A stretch of 64,000 nt of DNA from Pythium myriotylum (taxonomy: Eukaryota; Oomycota; Peronosporomycetes; Pythiales; Pythiaceae), in assembly GCA_023091665.1 (NCBI GenBank), contig JALJCQ010000021.1, forward strand, positions 124,001 through 188,000, read 5' to 3'. Position 1 is the stretch's first letter, and every line of letters starts with the position of its first letter. Made by a program: the position numbers and the translations under genes. This document shows positions 29,260 through 40,730 of this stretch, in pieces. The notes below the pieces were generated by a model. It did not search any database and was not told the DNA's origin. It worked only from the letters and a program-made list of their open reading frames with translations.

Positions 29260-30984
29260 CTACTTAAGCTCCACCATGCCTAGACCGCGGACGAGATCCC
29301 AATGCTTGGTGCTTCCGAGGGACTTGGTGAAGAGGTCTGCAATGTTCTTGTCCGATGGGATCCTCTTGACCTCGAGTTGCTTGCCTTGGAGCTCGTGCAT
29401 GAAGAAGAACTTGGGGTCGATATGCTTCGTCCGATCGCTCTTGATATACCATTGTTGGACTTGGGCGATACATGCATTGTTGTCTTCGTAGATGGCGATG
29501 GGTGGCAGCTCATTGGTGATGCCAAGTCCTTTGCGGATAAACTTGACAAAGAGTCTGATCCAGACACATTCGCGGCATGCTTCGTAGAGTGCAATGATCT
29601 CAGACTGGTTTGTCGATGTTGCGGCGATTGTTTGCTTCGTCGACTTCCATGAAATCGCGGCCCCGGCAGACACGAACACGTAGCCAGACTGAGAACGAGC
29701 CTTGTGTGGATCTGACAGATAACCAGCATCGGCATAACCATAAATGTCGTCAGTAGTCAACAGGGAAACATCACGAGCAAGTTCTCCTCTGCGATACAAC
29801 AAACCGTAGTCCTTGGTCTTAGCCAGATATCTCATCAGTTGCTTTACGCCAGACCAATGTCTCTTGGTGGGTTCAGATGAATAGCGTGCAAGCACGCTAA
29901 CAGCGAAAGCGATATCTGGGCGCGAGCAGTTGGCAAGGTACAAGAGCGCGCCGATGGCCTCTCTGTACGGATACTTCTCACCAAGGACTTCTTCACTGCC
30001 GTGTCTTGGGCCGTATACGTCACTCTCTGGCTTCAAGCTGCGCACCACCATGGGAGTATTTGCGGCTTTCGAGACCTCCCTCATGCTGAAGCGCTCCAGC
30101 AGCTTCGCAATGTACGTTGCTTGATGCAACATAATCCCTTTCGGGTTCTGGTGGATCTGCAACCCCAGACAGAATGAGAGTAGACCAAGGTCCTTCACCT
30201 TGAACTCGGCCTTCAATGCTGTCATCACAGCTTCTACTGCCGCGTCAGAGCCCACCATGACGATGTCATCGACATAGATCCCAATAATGGCGATCTCGGC
30301 GTCGCTTCGCTTGACGAACAAGCATGGGGAGCACTCGTGCGTCTGAAAACCACACTTCTCTAAGTACTGCAAAAAGTGCAAGTACCAAATTCTGCCAGCT
30401 TGCTTCAACCCATAGAGAGACTTGTGTATCCGAACACATGGGAGCCTCAGCGACTCCTCCCCCTCAACACGTAAACCCTCGGGCACTCTCATGTAGAGCT
30501 CGACGTCAATGACTCCATACAAGTAGGCAGTCTCAATGTCTGCTTGCTTCACTTTCATGTCGTTCCTGGCAGCGAACGCTAACAACCAACGAAGGGTTGT
30601 CATGGTCATGACTGGCGAATACGTGTCTGAGTAATCGATGCCGAACCGTTGCGTGAATCCTTGTGCAACCAGGCGCGCCTTATAGCGAACTACTTTGCCT
30701 GTTTGGTCTCGTTTCCGGTTGAAGACCCATCTGCACCCAATCGGCTTATGACTTGGAGGGCATTCTTGCACACTACCAAACACTTTGCGATTCAGCAACG
30801 ATTGGAGCTCAGCCTTGAGTGCAGCCTTCCACTGTGGCCAATCGGGCGATGCTCGACAATCTTCAATTGTCGTTGGGTCGGCATCCTGATCCTTGAGAGT
30901 AAGGAACGTACTCAAGTTGGCCTCTGCAAGCGTGTCCACCGACGCACCAGTATGGACATCGGGGTGTGACTCAGCAGGAGGCAC
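29260..30984 (-). CDS. Copia reverse transcriptase-RNase H
   Basis: A 574-codon ORF with the full Copia-type RT: CRWVFNRKRDQTGKVVRYKA, LVAQGFTQRFGIDYSDTYSP, the polymerase Asp in VKQADIETAYLYG, SLYGLKQAGRIWY, and the active-site box IGIYVDDIVMVG. The RNase H has GYADAGYLSD, TNQSEIIALYEACRE and YEDNNACIAQVQ, then KHIDPKFFF and the end DLVRGLGMVELK. It is intact over this stretch, but it is separated from integrase by a frameshift near 30950, so a full polyprotein cannot be made without recoding. Confidence 0.9.
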   Translation of the reverse strand: MPPAESHPDVHTGASVDTLAEANLSTFLTLKDQDADPTTIEDCRASPDWPQWKAALKAELQSLLNRKVFGSVQECPPSHKPIGCRWVFNRKRDQTGKVVRYKARLVAQGFTQRFGIDYSDTYSPVMTMTTLRWLLAFAARNDMKVKQADIETAYLYGVIDVELYMRVPEGLRVEGEESLRLPCVRIHKSLYGLKQAGRIWYLHFLQYLEKCGFQTHECSPCLFVKRSDAEIAIIGIYVDDIVMVGSDAAVEAVMTALKAEFKVKDLGLLSFCLGLQIHQNPKGIMLHQATYIAKLLERFSMREVSKAANTPMVVRSLKPESDVYGPRHGSEEVLGEKYPYREAIGALLYLANCSRPDIAFAVSVLARYSSEPTKRHWSGVKQLMRYLAKTKDYGLLYRRGELARDVSLLTTDDIYGYADAGYLSDPHKARSQSGYVFVSAGAAISWKSTKQTIAATSTNQSEIIALYEACRECVWIRLFVKFIRKGLGITNELPPIAIYEDNNACIAQVQQWYIKSDRTKHIDPKFFFMHELQGKQLEVKRIPSDKNIADLFTKSLGSTKHWDLVRGLGMVELK

Positions 30985-32349
30985 AACAGCAACTGCGCTA
31001 CCATGAAGCTCGGCTCTGGTCCAAGGTCTTTGGCACCTTTGGGGCGACCACGTTTATTGTTTTGTAGCGCCACCACAGTAGCTGGGGTTGGATCGACAGC
31101 TACTGGTGCTGGGTAGTTGGTTGCTTCGTTGACCGACGATCTTGTTACGCGCTCAGTAGCCGCGAATGCATCTGGAGCGTTCTGCGCAATACGGTGGAGA
31201 TGTAGGATTCGACGCACATCCTTCTCCCCCTGACCGGTGTATGGGTCACGGTGGGACTCCTTCGTGCGTGACTGATCGAAGTCGAACTGATCGCGGCTGT
31301 CATCATCCTCAGTGCTTCCCAGCTTTGGGAATGTAGACTCATCAAACTCACACATAGTGATGTGAGCGACGAACAAGTCACCAGTCTCGGGACTTAGATA
31401 CCGGATGATAGATGGCGACTGAAAGCCAACATAGATTCCAAGTTGTCGTTTCGGTCCGAACTTAGACTTTTGGTGAGGCGGTATGGGCACATACACCGCG
31501 CAGCCAAAGATCCTCAGGTGTGCGACAGACGGCGAGAAACCATGCGCAAGTTCGTACGGTGACAGAACATTCTCAGCTGACGGTCTGTACAGGAGAAGGT
31601 CGCCAGCATGGAGTACAGCATGTCCCCAACACGACAGAGGTAAATTTGAACGAAGGAGTAGGGGGCGAGCTACCATCTGCACAAGCTTCACGAAATTCTC
31701 AGCATTCGTGTTGTGTGCGTAGGGTACAGAGGTCTCCAAGGTTATAGACGCAGAACTCTTGAAATGACTTCGAGACATACTCCGAGGCATTATCGACGCG
31801 GACGTTCCTGATGGGGTGACTTGGGAACTGTGTCTTCAGCTGGATGATGGCGATAAGCAGCTTTGGCATCACCTCGTTTTTGGAAGTGAGGAGTTGTACC
31901 TTGGAGAAACGCGCCGATGTGTCCTTCACCACCATATAGTAGCTGAATGGTCCTAAGGGTGGCGAGATGGGCCCACACACGTCGCTCACGAGGGTCTCGA
32001 AGTGGCTGTGAGGCTTGAACTTCTCGCTGGAGAACGAATTCTTCTTCTTGTTCGGAAGCTTCCCCATCGTGCATGGCGGGCAGACCCGAGGGAGGCGCCT
32101 TGGGATACTGAGAGCACTCAAAGGTATGCCCCGAACGGCCTTGGTAATCTTCTTCAACATTCCTCGTCCTGGATGGCCCATGCGATCATGCATAGCAACA
32201 ACGCATCCTTGTCGGCACGTGAAGGCACTTCTGCAAGGTAGGTGGCGTTGGGCGAAGACGTGGCATTGATGTACGAGAAGTATAGGCCATTGCCAGCCTG
32301 TGAGCACTCCTCCATCACATTTCCGTCCTTGTCCACTAGCCTTAGGCAC
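30912..32349 (-). pseudogene. Copia integrase region, frameshifted
   Basis: Integrase is spread over two frames. The first (32349-31699) has the pre-integrase His/Cys pattern MHDRMGHPGRGML ... CPPCTMGKL, then the catalytic core with Asp in LVSDVCGPI and DD-type VRVDNASEYV. The second (31790-30912) continues with NAENFVKLVQMVARPLLLRS, RIFGCAVYVPIPP and GIYVGFQSPSIIRYL, the usual Copia integrase C-terminus, followed by an acidic linker. Frameshifts near 32210 and 31740 disable it as sequenced. Confidence 0.85.
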
Positions 32350-33653
32350 TCTGCTCCATCCGACGAGGTCGCCGTGTGGATGTGGAGGCCATTCTTCCGC
32401 AGATCATGGAAGCTGAGCAAGTTACGAGGGGATGCTGGCGCGTACACAGCCCTTTGGACGTCAATCACAGTGCCATTCGGCAAAGCAACGCATGCGTGTC
32501 CAGCTGCTTTCGCGATCGGACTCGATCCACCCACAGTCGTAACGCTACTTGGTGCCAGAGAGGGATCAAGACTGACAAAGAACCGTTCTTCGTTGAGTAA
32601 AACATGCGTCGTGGCGGAGTCGATGAGACACAAGGCCCCATCTCCCCCTTCAGCGACTACGCTAACGAAGCTCTCAACACTGTGCGATTCGCTTTGACTG
32701 TCATCGGAGAAGTCGGACATGAACGAGACTCTCTTGTTAGAGACTGTCTTCTTGCCTTTTGTGCTTTCAGTGGACTTTGCTTGCTGGGACTGTTGATACA
32801 ACTTACAGTGGAATGCAGGCGTATTGCACTGTTTGGCCCAGTGTCCGAACAGCCCGCACTTGTGGCATGTGTCCTTCTGTGATGTCACCTTGCGCCCGTT
32901 CCTCGTATGGGGCTTGGCGTTCCGATAGCCACCACGCTTGCCGTGTCACCCTTTCCACTGCTTCTTGCCTCCGCGCTTTTGCTTCTGCTGGTTCTGTCCA
33001 CCAGCATCACCGTAGTTCACTTCGGGTGTGGAACCAGGTGTTGGAGGCAAGCGGCGCTCGTCATGATTGCGTTGGAGCAGCAAGCCGTGCTTCTCGTCGA
33101 GCAACAGCACAGCAACAAGCTTGTCGAAGGTGTCATGGTTCATGCGTCTGTACTGCATCGCCAGGATACGTTCTGACGGGTGGAAAGTCGTCAGAGTCTT
33201 CTCAATCTTCTCAGACTCAGTGATCTTGCGATCACACCATGACAGCTCGCTCGTGATGCCATAAAGCTTCGTCGTGTACTCTGTTACCGTCTTGAAGTTG
33301 TAGAAACACAACTTATTCCACTCGTCGTTCAGCAAAGGCAGCATTGCTTGCTTCCGGTCAGTGTCAAACCGAAGCTTCAGGCTCTGCCATATCACCGCAG
33401 GGTTCTGCTCTTCCAAGTAGTTGAACTTCAAGTCCTTGTGCAAGTGTCTAAGGATCAGGCACACTGCACGGGCAGCATTCCGGCGTCTCTCTTCTGCTTG
33501 AGCATTGCTTGTAACAGGTACTACAAACGCGGGGTCAACCGTTGCTCCAAGACCATCGGCACAGAGGTAGTTGTACGCCTCAAGTGCCCAAACGATGTAG
33601 TTCGTTCCAGCAACATCAAGTGCTGGGAACTTGAGTTTTTCCAAGTCAGACAT
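32154..33653 (-). CDS. Copia Gag and protease, interrupted by an in-frame UGA
   Basis: Capsid-like Gag (MSDLEKLKFPALDVAGTNYI; 235 aa) stops at a UGA at 32946-32948. The same frame then stays open, running through a basic stretch to the knuckle CHKCGLFGHWAKQC and the aspartic protease [11 protein letters not shown] (DSA variant of DSG/DTG). The frame is lost near 32210 in the pre-integrase. The UGA is followed by C, a context that favours read-through, and is present at the same place in copy 3. It could therefore be a programmed Gag/Gag-Pol switch or a mutation shared by both copies. Confidence 0.85.
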
Positions 33654-33692
33654 TTTGGAAACGAACTAAGTGTCTTTAGAACAAGTTACAAG

Positions 33693-34220
33693 CTAGTAGT
33701 TGACACAAGCGTAGCAGGAGAAGCAGTTCTTGTCGTGCGCTTCGCGCCTCTTCTTCGCAGCTTCGTCGGCGGTTTGCTTGGCAGCGACTTCGTCCGACCG
33801 CAAGATGTCGAAGATGGCAGTGTCGACGACTTTGCGCTGGCAGTCCGAATGGAACGGGAGAATGCCGAGAGCCTTGACGATCGCCTTCGTGCGGTTGCAG
33901 CCGACGGCGTGCTTGTTGAGCTCCTCGACGAAGCGGTGCTGAAGCCGGACCGTGCGTTCGATGGAGGCTTGGAGGTCGTCACGGAGCTTGTCGAGCGCCT
34001 TCTGGTCGTCCTCCTTCAGGGAGCGGATGCGCTTAAAGTCGGAGCGCGAGTCGAACGTCTGGACGTGGCGAGAACGGCGGCGGCTCCGGACTTTGACGGT
34101 CTTGACGGCTGGCCCAGCGGCGGAGAGGTTGAGCACCTTCTTCGTCTTCGTTGTGTTGGCGGCACTCGTACCCATGCAAGCGGGAATGGGGGCAGGCAAC
34201 TCGGCTAGAGGCCACGCCAC
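33693..34220 (-). CDS. Copia leader ORF upstream of Gag, unknown function
   Basis: A 175-codon ORF lies between the 5' LTR and Gag and is in frame with Gag, 39 bp upstream of its start. A second ATG (MGTSAANTTKTKKV) is a plausible start. The product is basic at the N-terminus (VRSRRRSRH), then helical with alternating charges (LKEDDQKALDKLRDDLQASI), and ends in a Cys-containing tail (CFSCYACVNY). I recognise no family. The copy at 41299-41826 encodes the same protein residue for residue, whereas Gag differs slightly between copies. Confidence 0.6.
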   Translation of the reverse strand: MAWPLAELPAPIPACMGTSAANTTKTKKVLNLSAAGPAVKTVKVRSRRRSRHVQTFDSRSDFKRIRSLKEDDQKALDKLRDDLQASIERTVRLQHRFVEELNKHAVGCNRTKAIVKALGILPFHSDCQRKVVDTAIFDILRSDEVAAKQTADEAAKKRREAHDKNCFSCYACVNY

Positions 34221-34462
34221 GGATCCACGGCAATTATAGCAGGGGCTTCGGCTTGAACGGGCAGGCCAACGCAGGGACCGGGGGACAGTCCACGGGTCGG
34301 GTTCAAGCGGGTCTTGCGCGGCGGGCAGAGGGACGGCGAGAGGTTCGCGTCAGCGAGCGGTCCAACAGCCTGCGCGGGTCGGGTCGGCGGGTCGACGGGT
34401 CGGCGAGCGGTCCGGGCTGACGGGTTGGGTCGGCTTGGCGGCGAGTCTCAGTGCTGATAACG

Positions 34463-34788
34463 TGAGACGGGTTGACTTCGCCGGGACCGAGGGTGGACTT
34501 AGGCGAGGCCGAGGTTGACTTAGGAGGGGCGAGTTGACTTGAGCAGTAGATGGTAGAAGACCGAATGAGCTATATTTCCTGGGATGAAAATGGTGGGTGT
34601 AGGGAGCTAGCGCTGCAGAGTTCTGTGTCCTACATGGCCTGGATTTATTCACCCATCAATCGTGGTGGCAGCCATCATTTGTGGCGGCGTCCATCATTGC
34701 CCGGCGCTCACAATACTTGGTGACGCGCCGGCAACTGATTCCCAGGAATCACATGTAAACATAGAGTAAACATGGAGGAAGTGTCTCA
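34463..34788 (-). repeat. 5' LTR of Copia family 1 copy 1
   Basis: 326-bp LTR. The sequence just inside it on the minus strand reads GTTATCAGCACTGAGAC, a candidate primer-binding site that is shared with copy 3. Confidence 0.92.
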
Positions 34789-34815
34789 AGGACTTTTTTT
34801 TAAAAAAAAGTCCTT
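34788..34815. repeat. Perfect palindrome at the LTR edge, 14+0+14
   Basis: AAGGAC, T8, A8, GTCCTT. It starts with the last base of the LTR, so it was probably present at or created by the junction. Confidence 0.9.
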
Positions 34816-36952
34816 TGTTGTGCAGAGTGGCAACAACTTTCACAACTCGGCTGTTGGCTGGGGGCTGGTTCACATAGCCTCCTCCAGGCTGACCGCCCTT
34901 TCCTCCTTTCGGTGGCGCAGGTGCAGGCTTTGGTTTTTGTATTCCAGACGTTCAACAGCGAGGGAAGCCTCAACGTATACGAAGTGTAACCTGGTTACAT
35001 CCCTCCACTTGACGGACACAAACACGTGCAAATCCACAGTAGTTCTTCAGATCCGATGAATCATCCTTTCCGGAAGAACATTCGTACCTAACGATATAAT
35101 CTTGCACAAACTATTAGACGTCTCCCTCGTATTGACTCTATCACTGTACTCCACCGTCATCTGAGAAAAAAGTTTCACGAAATTACCAGAAGCTCTCATG
35201 TCTCCCGGATCGCAGGAACGAAACTTGCTTCTGACCCCTGTCGCTTTGACATCTGCGTCTTTTCTCCGAGACACTTTTGGTAAGGTTCGATGCGCACCTT
35301 GAATAGGGTCCTTGAAGCCGGTGAGTTTGCTGAGGAACAACCCACGGTTACTCGTGGTTACACGCCGGTTTGATTATAAAGGGGCTTCGCCCAACAATCC
35401 GAGTGTAGTGGTATCTCGTAAATTCTAGGTCAGAGGATCACCACCGGTACGGCAACCATCCCTGAAGGCAAAAGCCCCCATTGTGGTTGTGGTCTTCGAT
35501 TTCTCCACCGGGGCATGGAAAACGCAAAAAGATGCAACAGGCTGGAGAGCCCATGATAATACCCCCCCCCCCCCCCCCCCCCCCTCCCCCTCCCCAAAAT
35601 TTGTCAGCCGTCCGTCTAACTCGACGTGCACTTGGGTCGTACTCCCAACGCGTCGTAAGCACTCGTGCCCCTGTGTTCCTCCGAGCGATTTACTCTTCGA
35701 TCGCTTTCTGTTCTTTTTGTGCGAATACCGTGTCGGTGGGAGAGCTGTTCGGGATAAAAGCAGATACGAGTGCGTATTTTGCAGGACAAAAAGCGGTCTA
35801 CCGTATACATCTTCCGTGTACTAGTGGTGAAACTCGAACGGAAATCTCCTGCACGGACTACTGTATCCGTTCACCACGAGGCCTCAGGGTATGCTGCCGA
35901 GTGGCGAAGCTGCCGCCAGCAACTCGCACCCCATCTGACTGAAATTTCCTCGTGCAGTGTGATACCTCGCCACGCGCGCGCTGCCGCCGCATCATGACGC
36001 CCGTGGTGGCGGTACACGTGCGGCCGTAGTGTGTACGAGTCCACGAATCAAAAACAGCGGGAGCCCCGCGTGAGCACCTCCTCGTGATTGTTGGTGGCGG
36101 GGAGTCCTATTTCTAATCTTGATGGTTGCTGCGAGCTCGCTGATCGTGCTTTGTGGAGAAGCTGCCACTTGTGCTTGGTCCCGAGGTCCGCGAGGCGAGC
36201 GCGAGCCCTCTGAAAATGCTGAAGAGGCGGTGCGACGGGGATGAGATGGATCTTTGGTGGGTCGAGATGAGCAAGGAGTGGCGAGGCGAGACGGGGCAGT
36301 TTAAAACTACGTGCTCGATGCGCAAAATAAAATGAGCACAAGGCTCCTTCAAGTGGCTGAAGAGTGAGGGCGAGTTATTTATCGTCCAACCTCTCTCTGC
36401 GAGAGGCGAGGCAGAAACATTTTCCGTCGAGTCTTTCGACACTTTCGTCAGCGACGGCTCGCGAGTGGGTCTGTGGAAGTTTGGGCTGCTGGCGCCAGTG
36501 GAACGTTACGATACGAGACGTCGCTTCAACTGGACGTGTGGCTTCAAAGGTGGAGACTCGTCAAGTCTGACAATCCTGGGTTTCCAGGTGTCGGGATCTT
36601 GACGACGGTTGCGAGCTGATGCCGACGTTGCTCCACGAGCAGCCGCCGGTGGGTTCATAGGCTCCTGGTGAGTCCATCGCTGCGAGGTACCGTTGAGTTG
36701 AAGCCGTCGAGGGATGAGAACACGACTGTCTCGTCTCGCCTTATCTCGTAAACAGTCACGACGAGGAAGTCTCCCTTCTTTCATTCGAAGGTCCATGTGC
36801 GATGGCCTGTCTCCAACACGCGCAACGGTAGTTCCCCTTCACAACGAACTCGCGACTCTTCCCCCGCATCCAAAATGTGTAAGCAGTTGCTCCAGGCGAC
36901 CCGTCTCCCTTCTGATAGGTCTACTCCAGGCCACTCGCAGATTCTCACTCCG
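34789..36952. other. Gene-free region
   Basis: About 2.1 kb with only short ORFs of no recognisable family. It contains the C23 tract at 35562-35584. A minus-strand ORF at 36506-36796 is basic and Pro/Arg-rich but has no recognisable family. The kinase ORF is open back to 36797, but its paralogous copy starts at 36953. Confidence 0.45.
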
Positions 36953-37863
36953 ATGACCTCACCGCTGCCTCCGCCTCGCTTCCGCGTGCGTCGCACCCTC
37001 GCTTGCTCGCTCGCCGCCTCGGTCTGCGAGTGCCACGACCATCTCCACGCGTCGACCGACCGTGTCGCCGTCAAGACCATCTCGCTCGCGCGTGCTCGCC
37101 TCGCTGCCAAGGTCGCCAATCACACCCACGCCACCGACGACCCGTGGCAGGAGTGGCGCGTCGCCCAGCAGCTCACGGCGCTCGGCGGCCACCGCCACGT
37201 GCTCGGCTTCCTCGACGCCCAGCTCCACGACGACGATACCATGGTGCTCGTGAGTGAGCTCTGCACCGTCGGCGACCTCTTCGCTCTCGTCCAGAGCACG
37301 GGCGCCGTGGCCGAGCGAGAGGCGCTCGCGCTCGTGCGCCAAGTCGCGCGTGGCGTCGCCTTCCTCCACTTGCAGCTGCGCGTCGCCCACCGCGACATCT
37401 CGCTCGAGAACGTGCTGCTGCGCGACGGCGTCTGCAAGCTGAGCGACTTTGGGCTCTCGACCGACGCCACGCGATGGCCACGCACAAGGGCCGGTAAGGA
37501 CTACTACATGGCGCCCGAGGTCGTGACCGTGGGCGAAGAGTGTGAAGTGGAAGACCAAGGAGGAAGAGGAGACCACCAAGCCTCAGCGTACGACCCGTGC
37601 GCGGCCGACGTCTGGTCGCTCGGCGTCGTGCTCTTCATGCTGCTCACGGGCTCGCTGCTCACGGGCTCGCGTCGCGCAGACAGCGAGACTTTGCGATGCT
37701 CGAGAAGCACGGCGTGGCACGCGTGCTGATGGCATGGAAAGTGCAGCTCTCGAGCGCGAGCGTGGATCTGCTCACGCGCATGCTGACGGTCGAGCCGAGC
37801 GAGCGGATCAGCATCTCGCAGGTGCTGGCGCACGAGGCCCTCGCGGGAGACGAAGACGCGTAG
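36953..37863 (+). pseudogene. Second-type protein kinase, frameshifted near its C-terminus
   Basis: A kinase of a related subfamily, read from the ATG at 36953 (MTSPLPPPRFRVRR). It has VAVKTISLARARL, WQEWRVAQQL, LVSELCTVGDLFALV, HRDISLENVLLRDG, LSDFGLSTDA, KDYYMAPEVV and ADVWSLGVVLFMLLTG. There is an extra acidic/Gln-Gly loop (EECEVEDQGGRGDHQ) before the last. A 15-bp tandem duplication (CTGCTCACGGGCTCG) lies at 37639-37668, and the frame is lost just after it. The rest (RRQRDFAMLEKHGVARVLM ... ERISISQVLAHEALAGDEDA, to 37863) is in another frame. The shift removes helices of the C-lobe, so this copy is probably disabled unless it is a sequencing error. It is convergent with the kinase at 38480. 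Confidence 0.75.
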
Positions 37864-38396
37864 CGAGAGAGAGAGACAGAGAGAGCTGACCAGGAGGGCG
37901 AGAGGGGAGCCGGTTGGACGACCACGTGCTTCCCGCAGATCGCTCTGAGTTGACGACGCGCCTGAGAAAGACGTGTGCTTGTCTTGACGATCGTGTCTTT
38001 GCAAATAGATGTCGCTTCTTCGCCTTTCCTTTGTAGACCAGGAGGGCGAGAGGGGACGCGCGACTGGCAATCCACTTTGGTGGGCGGCTTGAGAAACATG
38101 TCTCGGGAAGCGAATCATCGGCACGTGGATGGCAACTTCGCTCCGCATGAGTCATGAACCAACACGCGTCACCGAGTCGGAAAAATCGGACTCAGACTGG
38201 TCGTGAACAAGGATCCTCAAGTTTCGTAATTTGGTTTGGGGCTAGGACTACAGAAGCCTCGAATTGCTCTCTGCTTCCGAAAAACAAATGAAACTGAACG
38301 CAACGTCAGACTTCCGCTTCGACTAGCTCACTGACCTCATCTCCACTTGACTGATTCCCGAAAAATTCTTCACTTCTGTCATTCCTCCCGAATAAG

Positions 38397-39852
38397 GCGA
38401 ACACGAGTTTGACTTCATTGACGTCAAAAACGGAGCTATCTATCACCCTAACCACGCCGACTACTTCAATGCCTCGAGCTCACTTGTCTTCTCCTTTTCC
38501 ATGCATTCCATCGGCCAGACGAGCGAGTCGCTCCACCACCTCACTCAGCGGCGCTCGCTCACTCGCGTTCTCGCGCAGCATGTCGTCCAACAGCCCCACG
38601 ACCTCCGCTGTCACGTGGTCGATGCCCCACGAGACCAAGATGGGACCCACGCCACCACGGCGCAACGCCTCCAAGCCGACGTCGCCAGGCACCGCCAGAT
38701 CCACGAGCGGAGACCCCGTGAGCAGCATGAAGAGCATGATGCCCAGTGACCACACGTCCGCTGGCACGGGGTCATACGTGGTGTCGCCACCACACACGAC
38801 GACCTCTGGCGCCATGTACTGGTGCTTGCCCACGCGGTCGGCACACCTCTCTCCCACGGACGTGGCGGCTCCAAAGTCAGTCACTTTGCAGACTCCGTGG
38901 CGTAGGAGAACGTTCTCGAGCGAGAGATCGCGGTGTGCGATGCCGAGCGAGTGGAGAAACGAGACGCCCGTGACCACCTGCAGCATCGTGCTCACAGCAT
39001 CGAGTTGGTCCAGACAGCCTCCGCTGGACGCCTGCAAGCGCGACAGGAGATCGCCGTCGCCACAGAACTCGGTGACGATGCAGATGCGGTCTCCATCGGC
39101 CGCGACGAAGTGACTGTAGCACTGGACCACGTTGTCGTGGCCTCCCGAGGCGACGAGCTTGGCCACGACGCGCACCTCACGGGTCGGGTCGTCGACGCAG
39201 AAACCTGCGGTCTGTAGGTCGGCTCTCATCGCGAGGCTGCTGCACTTGACTGCGACCGTCTTTCGCTCGCGAGTGGGGTGGAGAGGCGTCGCGCCGGTGG
39301 GCAGAGGCTCGGTCTTGGGGCTGCACTCGTAGGTGGCGCCGAGCAGCGTGTCGTGGATCTTGCGTTTGATGGTGAAGCGGTGCATGGTGTTGACGGAGGA
39401 TCGGGTTATGCGCGTGGAGAAGAGCGAAGAAGATGACGGCGAGTGAGTGGGGGGGGGGGGGGGGGGGAGAGGGCGGGAGCGAAGGCTGGAGAAGGATTCT
39501 TGGGGGTTTGGTGTGTTGTGTCACGCTGCGATGCGTTGCGTTGCGTTGCGTTGCGCAGGCCGTGCTGTGAAACCTCGCGACGGTTGAGGGTTTTGTTCCT
39601 TTGGCGACGGTTTTGGCATTGGCTTCTAAGCAGAAGGAGAGTGATTAGTTCTTGCGACTCGCCGAGGCGCGAGTGTGGTCCAAGTCTTCGTTGTCTGGAT
39701 CCGACGAGAACGAAAGTCATATCTCCGACGCCTTTGTGTTGATTGATGCGTGAGCTGGTCTCGAGTCCATGAGTATTGGGCACGTGAGCCGGACTCAAAG
39801 TCTGAGTGTTGAGAGCATTCACTTGCGTAGAGCTGTGTGTGTACAATCGAGA
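38397..39852. repeat. Segmental duplication A, right copy
   Basis: This is the counterpart of 26699-28149. It is also the source-like version of the third copy at 46731-48085: both share ACCAAGATGGG and TCCATGCATTCC, where the 26.9-kb copy has ACCAGGATCGG and CCCATGAATTCC. The 38-kb and 47-kb copies are therefore the closest pair. Confidence 0.9.
38480..39385 (-). CDS. Protein kinase with HRDLSLEN loop, duplicate 2
   Basis: A 301-aa kinase with every motif of the copy at 26782-27687 (VAVKCSS, HRDLSLENVLL, TDFGAATS, MAPEVV), and only one amino-acid difference seen. It is transcribed toward the frameshifted second-type kinase at 36953-37863, forming a convergent pair. That same pair was copied in truncated form to 46.5-48.1 kb. 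The ORF is intact. Confidence 0.87.
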   Translation of the reverse strand: MHRFTIKRKIHDTLLGATYECSPKTEPLPTGATPLHPTRERKTVAVKCSSLAMRADLQTAGFCVDDPTREVRVVAKLVASGGHDNVVQCYSHFVAADGDRICIVTEFCGDGDLLSRLQASSGGCLDQLDAVSTMLQVVTGVSFLHSLGIAHRDLSLENVLLRHGVCKVTDFGAATSVGERCADRVGKHQYMAPEVVVCGGDTTYDPVPADVWSLGIMLFMLLTGSPLVDLAVPGDVGLEALRRGGVGPILVSWGIDHVTAEVVGLLDDMLRENASERAPLSEVVERLARLADGMHGKGEDK

Positions 39853-40730
39853 CTTATTCAGGTTGTTGGGCGTGATCTGCAGTCAGGCTTACAGGTTTGA
39901 ACTAGTCCATTGGAATTTTCTGGATCCTTTTAGATCAACAATTCGAATCTTTCGATAATATTACGATACGAAGCGATGATGAGATGACGATGATGATCGT
40001 GAAGTCTGTTGAAGTCTGTTGAGCTCAGCAAACGGTCCCTGCTTTGCTTTTTGATGAAAAGAGTGATTCGTCTACTTCGACAAGCCTTCCTTTGTGTGGG
40101 CGAAGGTTGTTCGTAACTGTTTCCCAACGGATCGACGTCTCTCAAGCGCGGCATTCACGGGATTCTCCTGCTTGCCTCTTGGTCCCTTCATGAGGTGGCG
40201 TGAGTGGAACATGTGGGTTAAAACGAGATCATTGCCGGACGTTAACCTGGTCTTCAGCATGTATGTATGTGGGTCCACCACCGAGTTGTGAAGATCCCCT
40301 AGGAACGACGAGTGTACGAAGTGAACCGTACGAACGCGCAACGAACAAACGAGAACGTACGTGTGAAGGTGAACGAGACAGCACCTGGCGCCATGGCTAC
40401 GGCTCCACAGGCGCATGATCATCTCTTGTCTCAGCATGAGAGTGGGACGAGACAGAGCGATCGGCGTCTTCCACACCCACGCCAGGTTCCATCGAAATCT
40501 TCGCGGGAAGGATCCACATGTATTGACGGTTACAGCCACTAGCTTCCACGACCCAACAGACTCGCGCGCTCCTGATTGAACCAACCATTGGGCGTGGTTT
40601 TCTCACTGGTGCGACTGTCCAGTGTACCTATGGAAGATCTCCTGGTGGGTCTCGGGTTGGGGCGAGAAGCAACTCCTCGCAAGTCTGAAAAGTGGGAGGG
40701 AAGTGAAAGCCTAAGAATTATATTCGTACA
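39853..40730. other. Intergenic, nothing recognised
   Basis: No supported gene. Weak similarity to 28290-28700 suggests an older duplication boundary. The last five bases before the LTR are GTACA. Confidence 0.45.

Larger units (their letters stand above)
28825..34788 (-). mobile_element. Copia LTR retrotransposon, near full length (family 1, copy 1)
   Basis: The 5,964-bp element has 326-bp LTRs whose ends are TGAGAC...GTCTCA. A polypurine tract on the minus strand (GAGGGGGAG) abuts the left LTR. Order on the minus strand is LTR, leader ORF, Gag, zinc knuckle, protease, integrase, reverse transcriptase, RNase H, LTR, which is the Copia order. There are three frameshifts (near 32210, 31740 and 30950) and an in-frame UGA after the capsid region. 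The flanks do not form a target duplication: TGTAC on the left and AGGAC on the right (see findings). An inverted truncated copy lies at 40731-43297. Confidence 0.92.
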
